Assembly: GCA_018896765.1 (NCBI GenBank)
Contig: JAHILZ010000051.1
Coordinates: 1 to 41,914 of the forward strand
Direction: 5' to 3'
From: Patescibacteria group bacterium
GTDB taxonomy: Bacteria > Patescibacteriota > Minisyncoccia > JAHIHE01
Length of the DNA: 41,914 bases
A program made the position numbers and the translations under genes. How positions within the stretch are numbered: position 1 is the first letter of the stretch; each line of letters opens with the position of its first letter. The notes beneath the pieces were generated by a model. It worked only from the letters and a program-made list of their open reading frames with translations, made no database searches and was not told the origin of the DNA. This document shows, in pieces, positions 31,706 to 37,509 of the stretch.

Positions 31706-31826
31706 AGCGTGCCGCCAAAGAAAAACTTGAAATTATCATCGGCGCGGCGGAGCCGCGTTTTGTTGGGCTGGCTCCTCGCCGCCGCAGACGACGAAATGCG
31801 TTCGAACTATCTTTAGAATACAGCAC
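31706..31826 (-). repeat. GC-rich mosaic repeat, copy c (rearranged; partly inverted)
   Basis: It begins in the same sense as the others (GTGCCGCCAAAGAAAAACTT, then GGCGCGGCGGAGCCGCG) but ends with the reverse complement of the segment found at 28386-28440 (CGTTCGAACTATCTTTAGAA and the GTGCTGTATTC word inverted). Two pieces of the repeat are thus joined in opposite orientation. Confidence 0.85.
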
Positions 31827-31829
31827 AAA

Positions 31830-32065
31830 AACATATTAACATACAAACATTTTAACATATTAACACTAATTCATTTAAACATACTAGCATATTAACACTT
31901 TAACATAACTTAATTTTTAGTCTCATTTATATTTTATCACTGATATTTCAAAAAACACCTCGAATGTACAAAATATTATTAAGATTAAAGATCTTCAATA
32001 ATTGTTAATATGTTAAAATGTTAGAATGCTAATATGATTGTGTTAAAATGTTATTATGCTAACGG
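31830..32065 (+). repeat. 8-bp periodic inverted tract upstream of tRNA-Lys
   Basis: Left arm of TTAACAT/CATATTAA words (31830-31911). Right arm of octads GTTAATAT GTTAAAAT GTTAGAAT GCTAATAT, a 6-nt slip, then GTTAAAAT GTTATTAT GCTAACGG (32004-32065). About 90 nt of AT-rich sequence between. The whole 31693-32120 interval holds no gene, only this tract and mosaic repeat copy c. Confidence 0.88.
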
Positions 32066-32120
32066 TTATGCCTGCTCACTTTCATTCTGCATATAACCGC
32101 TAACATGCTAAAATGAGTTC

Positions 32121-32193
32121 GGGTTCGTAGCTCAGTTGGTAGAGCAGGGGACTCTTAATCCCAAGGTCGTGGGTTCGATCCCCACCGAACCCA
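32121..32193 (+). tRNA. tRNA-Lys (anticodon CTT)
   Basis: Acceptor GGGTTCG/CGAACCC, D arm AGCTCAGTTGGTAGAGC, anticodon loop CTCTTAA closed by GGGA/TCCC, T arm GTGGGTTCGATCCCCAC. Discriminator A; CCA not encoded. Confidence 0.95.
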
Positions 32194-32199
32194 CAAAAT

Positions 32200-32284
32200 C
32201 ATTATAACATTATAACATTATAAATATCTGGTTATTTTTTATTTCAATTTGTTAATATGTTAATACGTTAAAATGTTAAAATGA
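32200..32284 (+). repeat. 8-bp periodic inverted tract between tRNA-Lys and tRNA-His
   Basis: Left: three CATTATAA octads (32200-32223). Right: GTTAATAT GTTAATAC GTTAAAAT GTTAAAAT (32251-32282), ending seven bases before tRNA-His. Confidence 0.92.
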
Positions 32285-32288
32285 ATCT

Positions 32289-32363
32289 GGTGGCTATGGT
32301 GTAGCGGTAACACAGCAGGCTGTGGCCCTGTTATCTCGGGTTCGACTCCCGATAGTCACCCCA
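32289..32363 (+). tRNA. tRNA-His (anticodon GTG)
   Basis: Acceptor GTGGCTA/TAGTCAC with one G-T pair, an encoded G at -1 opposite discriminator C as is diagnostic for tRNA-His, anticodon loop CTGTGGC closed by CAGG/CCTG. CCA is encoded. Followed at once by its terminator. Confidence 0.93.
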
Positions 32364-32432
32364 AGCGGGAGAGACAGCGACAAACTCGCTGTTTTTCTTT
32401 TTACCCAATTGATAATTCGATGGTCCTAACCT
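32360..32432 (+). repeat. direct repeat at the tRNA-His 3' flank, copy 1
   Basis: 73 nt from the last bases of tRNA-His through its terminator, matched at 33645-33717 with about seven differences. The pair brackets the hicBA-like module like an attachment-site or target duplication. Confidence 0.9.
32374..32402 (+). terminator. terminator of tRNA-His
   Basis: ACAGCGA (32374-32380) pairs with TCGCTGT (32386-32392), followed by a T-rich run. Confidence 0.88.
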
Positions 32433-32476
32433 ATCATATTCAATTTTAGCTTTTTTGTTAAGGTTAGAAATGGATA

Positions 32477-32600
32477 TTAGCCAATTTCACTTCCGCCTCG
32501 TTCGGCTTTATCTCGTTTTTCGTATTCCTGCCTCGTCAGAACAACGCTGTTTGTATTATTAAATATAGCTGAAACAGAAAGATCAGCAAAACAAAAAAGG
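32477..32600 (-). pseudogene. gene remnant ending EYEKRDKAERGGSEIG
   Basis: The minus strand is open from near 32600 to a TAA at 32477-32479, ending VVLTRQEYEKRDKAER then GGSEIG. A related fragment occurs at 40656-40730 (NIEYEKQDKAE). It has no start codon of its own and lies after the hicA terminator. Probably the decayed 3' end of a gene; parent not identified. Confidence 0.35.
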
Positions 32601-32617
32601 TTTTAATAAACCTTTTT
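32594..32617 (-). terminator. terminator downstream of the hicA-like gene
   Basis: AAAAAGGTTT (32594-32603) and AAACCTTTTT (32608-32617); T-rich on the minus strand after the stem, as expected for transcription from hicA. Confidence 0.75.
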
Positions 32618-32643
32618 ATATTCTCTATCTAATCTTAATTTTT

Positions 32644-32895
32644 TTATTTTATTCTTTCATCAAATTCTTCTTTAGTGCACATTTCATTTGTTACTAAAAA
32701 TTTCATTAAATTATCAATCATATATTTATTGATTTCAGGGTGGTTAGCTGGTACAGGAAATGATTTTCCGTTATGAATGCATTTTATTTTAATTTGATGT
32801 TTTCCAGCTGATTTTATTTCTAGACCTATTGATTCTAGCCATTTTAATATGTCGCGTTTAAATTTTTTTGATTTAATATCAGTATATCCGCTCAT
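32644..32895 (-). CDS. hicA: HicA-like toxin (mRNA interferase fold)
   Basis: 83 residues in the small double-stranded-RNA-binding-like fold of HicA. The catalytic His is in SAGKHQIKIKC, followed by the substrate strand (HNGKSFPVPANHPEINKYM), matching the HicA pattern G-x-H-x(3)-K plus P-x-H/P. The C-terminal tail (VTNEMCTKEEFDERIK) is longer than in classical HicA. It lies 12 nt downstream of the hicB-like gene. Family assignment is by motif, not by search. Confidence 0.75.
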   Translation of the reverse strand: MSGYTDIKSKKFKRDILKWLESIGLEIKSAGKHQIKIKCIHNGKSFPVPANHPEINKYMIDNLMKFLVTNEMCTKEEFDERIK

Positions 32896-32907
32896 AAACT
32901 TTTATCT

Positions 32908-33297
32908 CTAGGCTACTTTCAGAGCTTCTTTATTTTTAATAAAATCAAAACTAGACTCAGTAATACTGCCGTCATTCAATGTTTTCATTACTTCCGGTTT
33001 TGGAATATATGTTTTAAGATTACTAATTGCATCTATATAGTCATCAGGAATATCATAAACAGCTACCACAGCATCATTAACCATTTCTATAAATTCTTTT
33101 GCATTATATGCCTGAGTCATAAATTGATTATTATCAGCAGTAATACATCCAACAATAAACTTACCATCCCTTTTCCATTTTACCTCAATTTCTAAAGGTA
33201 AACGATTATAATACGCTTCAAGCGCTGGATAGTTTAATTTTTGTCTCAATATATTTTTTTTAATAAATTTTTGTAATTCTTTTGTAAGATAATTCAT
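32908..33297 (-). CDS. hicB: HicB-like antitoxin
   Basis: 129 residues. The central IEVKWKRDGKFIVGCITADN followed by AYNAKEFIEMVNDAVVAVYD matches the partially degraded RNase H-like fold of HicB. The N-terminal helix pair (NYLTKELQKFIKKNILRQKL) and the C-terminal 30 residues are less typical; no clear HTH is seen. Start taken at 33297 because the promoter -10 at 33330-33335 puts the transcript start downstream of the longer reading's ATG (33333). Antitoxin precedes toxin. Confidence 0.7.
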   Translation of the reverse strand: MNYLTKELQKFIKKNILRQKLNYPALEAYYNRLPLEIEVKWKRDGKFIVGCITADNNQFMTQAYNAKEFIEMVNDAVVAVYDIPDDYIDAISNLKTYIPKPEVMKTLNDGSITESSFDFIKNKEALKVA

Positions 33298-33329
33298 ATA
33301 AAAAATTATGTATATAAGTTTTATTTTAA

Positions 33330-33358
33330 ACAATACCTTATAATCTTTATCTTGTCAA
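33330..33358 (-). promoter_or_regulatory. promoter of hicBA-like operon
   Basis: On the minus strand TTGACA (33358-33353), 17-nt spacer, TATTGT (33335-33330). Expected start near 33323, ~25 nt before the chosen hicB ATG. Confidence 0.65.
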
Positions 33359-33564
33359 TAGCATTAGTTTTAAGAATAATTAAAATAGTTGAAGATAAAA
33401 TAATAATTTCGACTTTATTAAATTTTATTTTATCCACTGGTTTAATTTTCTTTATTAAAATTTTATCACAATAGTGGTGTCTCGTCAATAAATGAGTAAT
33501 CCACAATTAAAATCAATGACGACGCAAGTTATTATTGCTTGTAATTGCTCTTCTAAAAATCATT

Positions 33565-33642
33565 TCACCTCACTTCCGGCACATAAAAATCTTTATCTAA
33601 AGCAAAATTTATAAACTAGGTTCTAATGTCCTCCACTACACG
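33565..33642 (-). pseudogene. remnant family RVVEDIRT, copy i
   Basis: Minus strand reads RVVEDIRT, stop, then FINFALDKDFYVPEVR and a stop. It aligns with the remnants at 40940-41011 and 41552-41643. An internal stop and no start codon, so decayed. Confidence 0.5.
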
Positions 33643-33644
33643 CT

Positions 33645-33717
33645 CCCAAGCGGGAGAGACAGCGGCAAGCTCGCTGTTTTTCTTTTTGCCCAATTGATAA
33701 TTCGCCGGTTCTAATCT
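33645..33717 (+). repeat. direct repeat of the tRNA-His 3' flank, copy 2
   Basis: Matches 32360-32432, including the terminator (ACAGCG 33659-33664 / CGCTGT 33672-33677 and T-run), but no tRNA precedes it. The stretch 33334-33986 has no gene besides this repeat, the remnant at 33565 and the RNA unit at 33783. Confidence 0.9.
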
Positions 33718-33749
33718 TTGCTTTTATAATTTTCATTTTGATACAATTC

Positions 33750-33778
33750 TTGACTTTTTCGTCCGTTTGAGCTATCTT
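33750..33778 (+). promoter_or_regulatory. promoter for the structured RNA and the ToxR-like gene
   Basis: TTGACT (33750-33755), 17-nt spacer, TATCTT (33773-33778). The expected start (~33785) coincides with the 5' side of the structured element. Confidence 0.65.
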
Positions 33779-33782
33779 GTAG

Positions 33783-33960
33783 ATAACAATTTAATTGCCT
33801 AACCCTTGTAAATTTTTTATAAGGCATGGCAAAAAGTCAGGTAATGAATAGAGAACCCATCATGGGGTCGCATTACCTGCCATACTGGGAAACTGGTATG
33901 AGTGGCTTCGGCCGCTACCTGTGGTGGGCTTTGTGTAAATATCTAGCCTAAAAACTCCCA
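33783..33960 (+). ncRNA. structured RNA leader of unknown class
   Basis: Candidate ~175-nt structured RNA. The ends pair (AGATA near 33783 with TATCT near 33945). Inside are: TTGCC/GGCAA enclosing CCTT/AAGG; CAGGTAATG/CATTACCTG (9 bp) enclosing an ACCC/GGGT stem; CATAC/GTATG with a GGGAAA-containing loop; and AGTGGC-TTCG-GCCGCT (6 bp, UUCG-type loop). I could not match it to 6S, SRP, tmRNA, RNase P or a riboswitch class that I know. No terminator separates it from the regulator gene at 33987, so it is likely a 5' leader. Confidence 0.5.
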
Positions 33961-33986
33961 AGAAATAAAATTACAATGAGAATTAT

Positions 33987-34649
33987 ATGATTTATAAACA
34001 TCGGTATTTTATTTTAAACGACGACAGCCGAGAAGTTGTTGATGAGTTTGGTAGGCAAACAGCTATTACCGGCAACACTTATTTGTTATTGTTTTTTCTA
34101 TGCAAAGAAGGGACTTTTACGACTGTAACCGATTTAAACGATTTTATTGATCGCGAAGCTGATATAAACGAAGAAAATATCAGGCAATATCGCTACAAAA
34201 TTAAACTGGCGCTTGGACACGATGTAATCATATATAAAAATCAGCGGTATTCTATTGACGGAGAAGTTAAAAAATTAGAAAAAATCGAAAGCAAAACAGA
34301 AATTAAAGAAAACCTTGCTTCTGATATTCCTCAAAAACAAGCCACAGAAAACCATATTACGGTTTTAATACGGTCATTAGGATATAATTTAACTATGAAA
34401 TTGAAAAATACTAAAATTTTATTATTCCTTATAATTTTATTGGCGGTATTTGGTATTTACTACTATTCAAATTCCGGCTCGCAAAAATGTGATATAAAAG
34501 GCAATATCTCGGGAGATAAAATATACCATTTACCCAATTGTCTTTCTTATACAAAAACTACCATTGATGAGAGTAAAGGGGAAAGATGGTTTTGCTCGGA
34601 AAAAGAAGCTATTGAAGCCGGATGGAGAAAAGCTAAAAATTGCGATTAA
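33987..34649 (+). CDS. ToxR-like membrane-bound winged-helix regulator
   Basis: Residues 1-92 form an OmpR/ToxR-type winged helix ([20 protein letters not shown] with the early beta strands; [20 protein letters not shown] as recognition helix and wing). A linker leads to one membrane segment (~143-161). Residues ~168-220 are outside the membrane: a small module with Cys168, His181, Cys185, Cys203 and Cys219 ([29 protein letters not shown]), related to a C-terminal module found on many secreted nucleases. This is the ToxR/CadC layout: cytoplasmic DNA binding, outside sensing. It heads a run of genes for small exported proteins, possible targets. Preceded by the structured leader. Confidence 0.75.
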   Translation: MIYKHRYFILNDDSREVVDEFGRQTAITGNTYLLLFFLCKEGTFTTVTDLNDFIDREADINEENIRQYRYKIKLALGHDVIIYKNQRYSIDGEVKKLEKIESKTEIKENLASDIPQKQATENHITVLIRSLGYNLTMKLKNTKILLFLIILLAVFGIYYYSNSGSQKCDIKGNISGDKIYHLPNCLSYTKTTIDESKGERWFCSEKEAIEAGWRKAKNCD

Positions 34650-34667
34650 TAAATTTTGAATAATCCT

Positions 34668-35105
34668 ATGAAACATTTTCCATATTCAGCGAAAATTCTA
34701 TTTCTTGCCTTGTTGTTTTATGGAATTGTTATGGTAAATACAACCGCTCAAGCTCACCCTGGCCGAACAGACTCGTCCGGTTGCCATACTTGCAGAACCA
34801 ATTGCTCGTCTTGGGGCTTGAGTAGCGGAGAATATCATTGCCATAGGGCTAAAACTACCGCGCCTCAGCCGAAAGAGCCGATCAAGAGTAAGTATGGCGA
34901 AAATGGTACAGGATATACAAAGCCAGCGCCTGAATACAAGAGTCCGGCAAATAATACAGTAAAGACAACGCCAACCCCAGAATATAAAAGCCCGTCGGTA
35001 TCAGTGCCAAAAAATACCGAACAACCTAAACCTGTTGTTAGTCAATCCGCACAGCCACAACCTCAAAAAGGATTTTGGCAATGGTTATTTAATTTGTTTA
35101 AATAA
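34668..35105 (+). CDS. secreted YHYH-domain protein
   Basis: Start at ATG 34668; the TTG at 34656 is not needed. A signal peptide (YSAKILFLALLFYGIVMVNT, then TAQAHPG) with cleavage after AQA. Residues ~30-60 carry the YHYH-type motif HPGRTDSSGCHTC then GEYHCH, a compact Cys/His module probably binding metal. The remainder is Pro/Thr/Lys-rich spacer ending in PQKGFWQWLFNLFK, an amphipathic C-terminal peptide. It follows the regulator by 18 nt, so co-transcription is likely. Confidence 0.8.
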   Translation: MKHFPYSAKILFLALLFYGIVMVNTTAQAHPGRTDSSGCHTCRTNCSSWGLSSGEYHCHRAKTTAPQPKEPIKSKYGENGTGYTKPAPEYKSPANNTVKTTPTPEYKSPSVSVPKNTEQPKPVVSQSAQPQPQKGFWQWLFNLFK

Positions 35106-35118
35106 TTTAATTTAGAAT

Positions 35119-35565
35119 ATGGACAAAAAACTAACTTACGCTTTAATAATCGGGATTTTAACAATAAGTTTTTCGATTGCTTATTATTTCTTTGCTTTTT
35201 TGCCGACAAATGAAAAAAATAGAGCAGTACAAGAAGCTAAAGAAAAACAAGAAATAATCGCTCAGCAAGATTTAGAAAACAATATTAAATGCAAAGAGGC
35301 TGGAGATAAATTGTATAACGCAAAAGTTATTGAAGAAGAAGAGTTTAATTTTTACTATGATCCAGAATTTAGATTTAATAAAAATTTAAACACCTGTTTA
35401 TACAAAGGAAAATCTACAGAGGCATTAGGTTTTTCGGAAAGTTTTATACAAGATGTCTATAGTAATGAAATTATTTATGTATGGCGTCGAAATGAGAGCA
35501 AGATAGATATTATCGGAAATGAACAAGATTTTAATAAAAAATATACTGAGTTATTTAAGAATTAA
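35119..35565 (+). CDS. small membrane-anchored protein, paralogue A
   Basis: Signal anchor MDKKLTYALIIGILTISFSI then AYYFFAFLP, followed by a charged coil (~35-60) and a C-terminal module with two Cys (NIKCKEAGD and NLNTCLYKG) around FYYDPEFRFNKN. The same module in diverged form is in the next gene. Function unknown. Its first ~85 nt are almost identical with those of the gene at 36275. Confidence 0.65.
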   Translation: MDKKLTYALIIGILTISFSIAYYFFAFLPTNEKNRAVQEAKEKQEIIAQQDLENNIKCKEAGDKLYNAKVIEEEEFNFYYDPEFRFNKNLNTCLYKGKSTEALGFSESFIQDVYSNEIIYVWRRNESKIDIIGNEQDFNKKYTELFKN

Positions 35566-35595
35566 TTGCTAGTTTGTAAAAAATAATTCAAGATT

Positions 35596-36159
35596 ATGGA
35601 CAAAAACAAATTAATTTTACCGATTACAATTTTATTAGCAAGTATTATTTTGGGCGGTTTTTATTATGCGAGTGAAACAAACAAGCAAAAAGAGGAATTA
35701 ACTTTAAAGAAAGAACAACTAAGACTTGAAACAGAAAAAAGAGAAGCTGTAAAAATATGTTCTAGCCTTCCTGCTTCGAATATTGCCGGTAATATTGAAA
35801 AAAACTATAAAGCTTGTCTAAAAACTAATGGTTTTGATGAACCGGAAAATAGCGTGATAGATCAAGAGCTTTTTCAAAAAAAACAAGAATGTAAAGTGTA
35901 TCAAAATAATATTGAGCAAAAAATAAAAAGTTTTGATTTTAGCAATGAAAATGTTGTGATAACTAATTTTTTGGACGAAGCGTGGTTTAGCCCAACTTTA
36001 AATACCTGTTTATATTCTTTAGAAGAATGGTCACGATATTTAAAAGATGATACGCGAGAAATAGGATACAGTATTTATGATTATTTAGAGAATAAAATAA
36101 TATATCACACATCTGCTAGAGCAGAATTTCAAAAAAGTAAAGCTGAATTTAAACAATAA
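35596..36159 (+). CDS. small membrane-anchored protein, paralogue B
   Basis: Anchor KLILPITILLASIILGGFYY, then a coiled coil rich in Lys/Glu (KEELTLKKEQLRLETEKRE). The C-terminal part repeats the module of paralogue A: two Cys (QECKVYQNN and LNTCLYSLEE) around WFSPTLNTCLY, ending in an IYDYLENKIIYHTS strand pair comparable to FIQDVYSNEIIYVW of A. Extra Cys pair before it (KICSSLP, KACLKTN). No function assigned. 30 nt after A. Confidence 0.65.
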   Translation: MDKNKLILPITILLASIILGGFYYASETNKQKEELTLKKEQLRLETEKREAVKICSSLPASNIAGNIEKNYKACLKTNGFDEPENSVIDQELFQKKQECKVYQNNIEQKIKSFDFSNENVVITNFLDEAWFSPTLNTCLYSLEEWSRYLKDDTREIGYSIYDYLENKIIYHTSARAEFQKSKAEFKQ

Positions 36160-36172
36160 TTAATTTAATAGT

Positions 36173-36244
36173 ATGATTGTAATTTTAGGAGCATTATTAT
36201 GCTTTGTGGCAGTTATCTGGTTAGCTTGGAATAATCCAGAATAA
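36173..36244 (+). CDS. 23-residue membrane micropeptide
   Basis: ATG at 36173 gives MIVILGALLCFVAVIWLAWN then NPE and stop. A single membrane segment with almost no tail. There is no SD, as for most genes here. It lies in the gap between two small membrane-protein genes, in the same direction. Kept because it is an intact hydrophobic ORF in an operon-like position; it could be chance. Confidence 0.3.
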   Translation: MIVILGALLCFVAVIWLAWNNPE

Positions 36245-36274
36245 ACTATTTTAAAATCATAATTTCTAAAATTT

Positions 36275-36715
36275 ATGGACAAAAAACTAACTTACGCTTT
36301 AATAATCGGAATTTTAACAATAAGTTTTTCAGTTGCTTATTATTTCTTTGCTTTTTTACCACAAAAGGAAAAAGTAAAAGTAGAGCAACAGGCAGATTTA
36401 CAAAAGTCACAATCAGAAAATAAAACAACTATAATCACGAGAAAAGACGAATTCGAACTTGAAGGTTTTATTAATGATTATTTTTATCGCCGTCAGATAA
36501 AAGATTCAAATTCTTCTTTTTCTGATTTCAGTGCGTATGGATCGGTTGTTGGAAAGTCAATTATTGTTTATGTATATCCCAAAAAAGTTTTTTCTCAAAT
36601 TGAAACCGATTACATTAAGACCATGATAAAGGAAGGGTTGCAACTAACATTACTTGATTTTCCTGATTTAGCGTGGACAAAAGATTATTCTTTCGATATT
36701 ATCGTCAGAGATTAG
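36275..36715 (+). CDS. small membrane-anchored protein with shared 5' module
   Basis: N-terminal 29 residues equal those of the gene at 35119 apart from one Ile/Val change, and the DNA is ~95% identical there; the rest is unrelated. After a short coil, residues ~50-146 form an alpha/beta domain (DEFELEGFINDYFYRRQIKD, GKSIIVYVYPKKVFSQIETD, then LDFPDLAWTKDYSFDIIVRD). No Cys. Function unknown. Confidence 0.62.
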   Translation: MDKKLTYALIIGILTISFSVAYYFFAFLPQKEKVKVEQQADLQKSQSENKTTIITRKDEFELEGFINDYFYRRQIKDSNSSFSDFSAYGSVVGKSIIVYVYPKKVFSQIETDYIKTMIKEGLQLTLLDFPDLAWTKDYSFDIIVRD

Positions 36716-36780
36716 TCTTTTTAGAATTTGACACTATAAAGAGTTATTTTTAAAAATAAATATTATTAATTTTAAAACCC

Positions 36781-37029
36781 ATGAAAAAAATCTTATCAAT
36801 ATTTCTCGTTTCGCTAATAATGGTTTTAAGTGTTTTTAACCTTGCGGAAGCAAAAACAATAAAAGTTAAGCCGTATTATAAACCCAGCACAGGAAGATAT
36901 GTTCAGCCGCACTATAAAACCAGCCCCAATAAAACCAAATTCGATAATTACTCCACAAAAGGCAATTATAATCCCTATACCGGCAAAAAAGGATATGCAA
37001 GTCCTTATAAAACTTATAAGTTTAGATAA
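36781..37029 (+). CDS. small secreted Tyr/Lys-rich protein
   Basis: Signal peptide (ILSIFLVSLIMVLSVFNLAE, then AKT) with likely cleavage after AEA. The mature ~58 residues are basic and Tyr-rich with KPYYKPSTGRYVQPHYKTSP and YNPYTGKKGYASPYKT, low-complexity motifs seen in other small exported bacterial proteins. May coat the surface or bind polyanions; inference only. It is 7 nt upstream of the next gene. Confidence 0.65.
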   Translation: MKKILSIFLVSLIMVLSVFNLAEAKTIKVKPYYKPSTGRYVQPHYKTSPNKTKFDNYSTKGNYNPYTGKKGYASPYKTYKFR

Positions 37030-37035
37030 AATTTT

Positions 37036-37464
37036 ATGGGGGAAGAAATAATAAAATTTATCAAAGAGTATGGAATAGGAGTTTTGTTTTGGATATTAAT
37101 TATCGCCGGTGCCAGCGGTTTATTTTCTGAAAATTCAGAAAAATCCGATTTTCAAAGCAGTAGTTCGTCATATATGGACAATGATTATATTACGAATCAC
37201 GATGAGGCAGTGGCGGAGTATAAAGAAAAACCGGATGGCACTTATACTGTGGAGGCTTGCAATCAAAGTACCGGCAGTTGTTATGATTTGGATGCCGATA
37301 TTTCAGACGGAACAGTAGAACGAATTTATTTTTCAAATGGTGGGCATTTAGATATAGATGGTGCAGAATTAGACGAAGAAGGTTATGCTTCCGGAGAGAG
37401 CTATACCGTAGATGATGGTTACAATGGTGATAGCTGGGAAATAAATTGTTCAGATTGTGAATAA
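37036..37464 (+). CDS. small membrane-anchored acidic protein
   Basis: 142 residues. One membrane segment (IGVLFWILIIAGASGLFSE) after a short amphipathic start. The outside part is acidic with a Ser-rich linker and repeated beta segments (TYTVEACNQSTGSCYDLDAD, ESYTVDDGYNGDSWEINCSD), four Cys forming two likely disulfides. Not recognised. Likely co-transcribed with the preceding gene. Confidence 0.6.
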   Translation: MGEEIIKFIKEYGIGVLFWILIIAGASGLFSENSEKSDFQSSSSSYMDNDYITNHDEAVAEYKEKPDGTYTVEACNQSTGSCYDLDADISDGTVERIYFSNGGHLDIDGAELDEEGYASGESYTVDDGYNGDSWEINCSDCE

Positions 37465-37509
37465 ATAAATTAGCCAATATTTTAAAAAATAATTATTAAT
37501 TTAAAAAAT

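Noticed and set aside
28358..31826. True integron with attC sites
   Set aside because: No integrase, attI or attC R-box bases are visible; only the one-gene-per-repeat layout is similar.
33783..33960. Assignment to c-di-GMP, SAM, fluoride or TPP riboswitch
   Set aside because: The conserved core bases of these classes are not present; left as unknown class.
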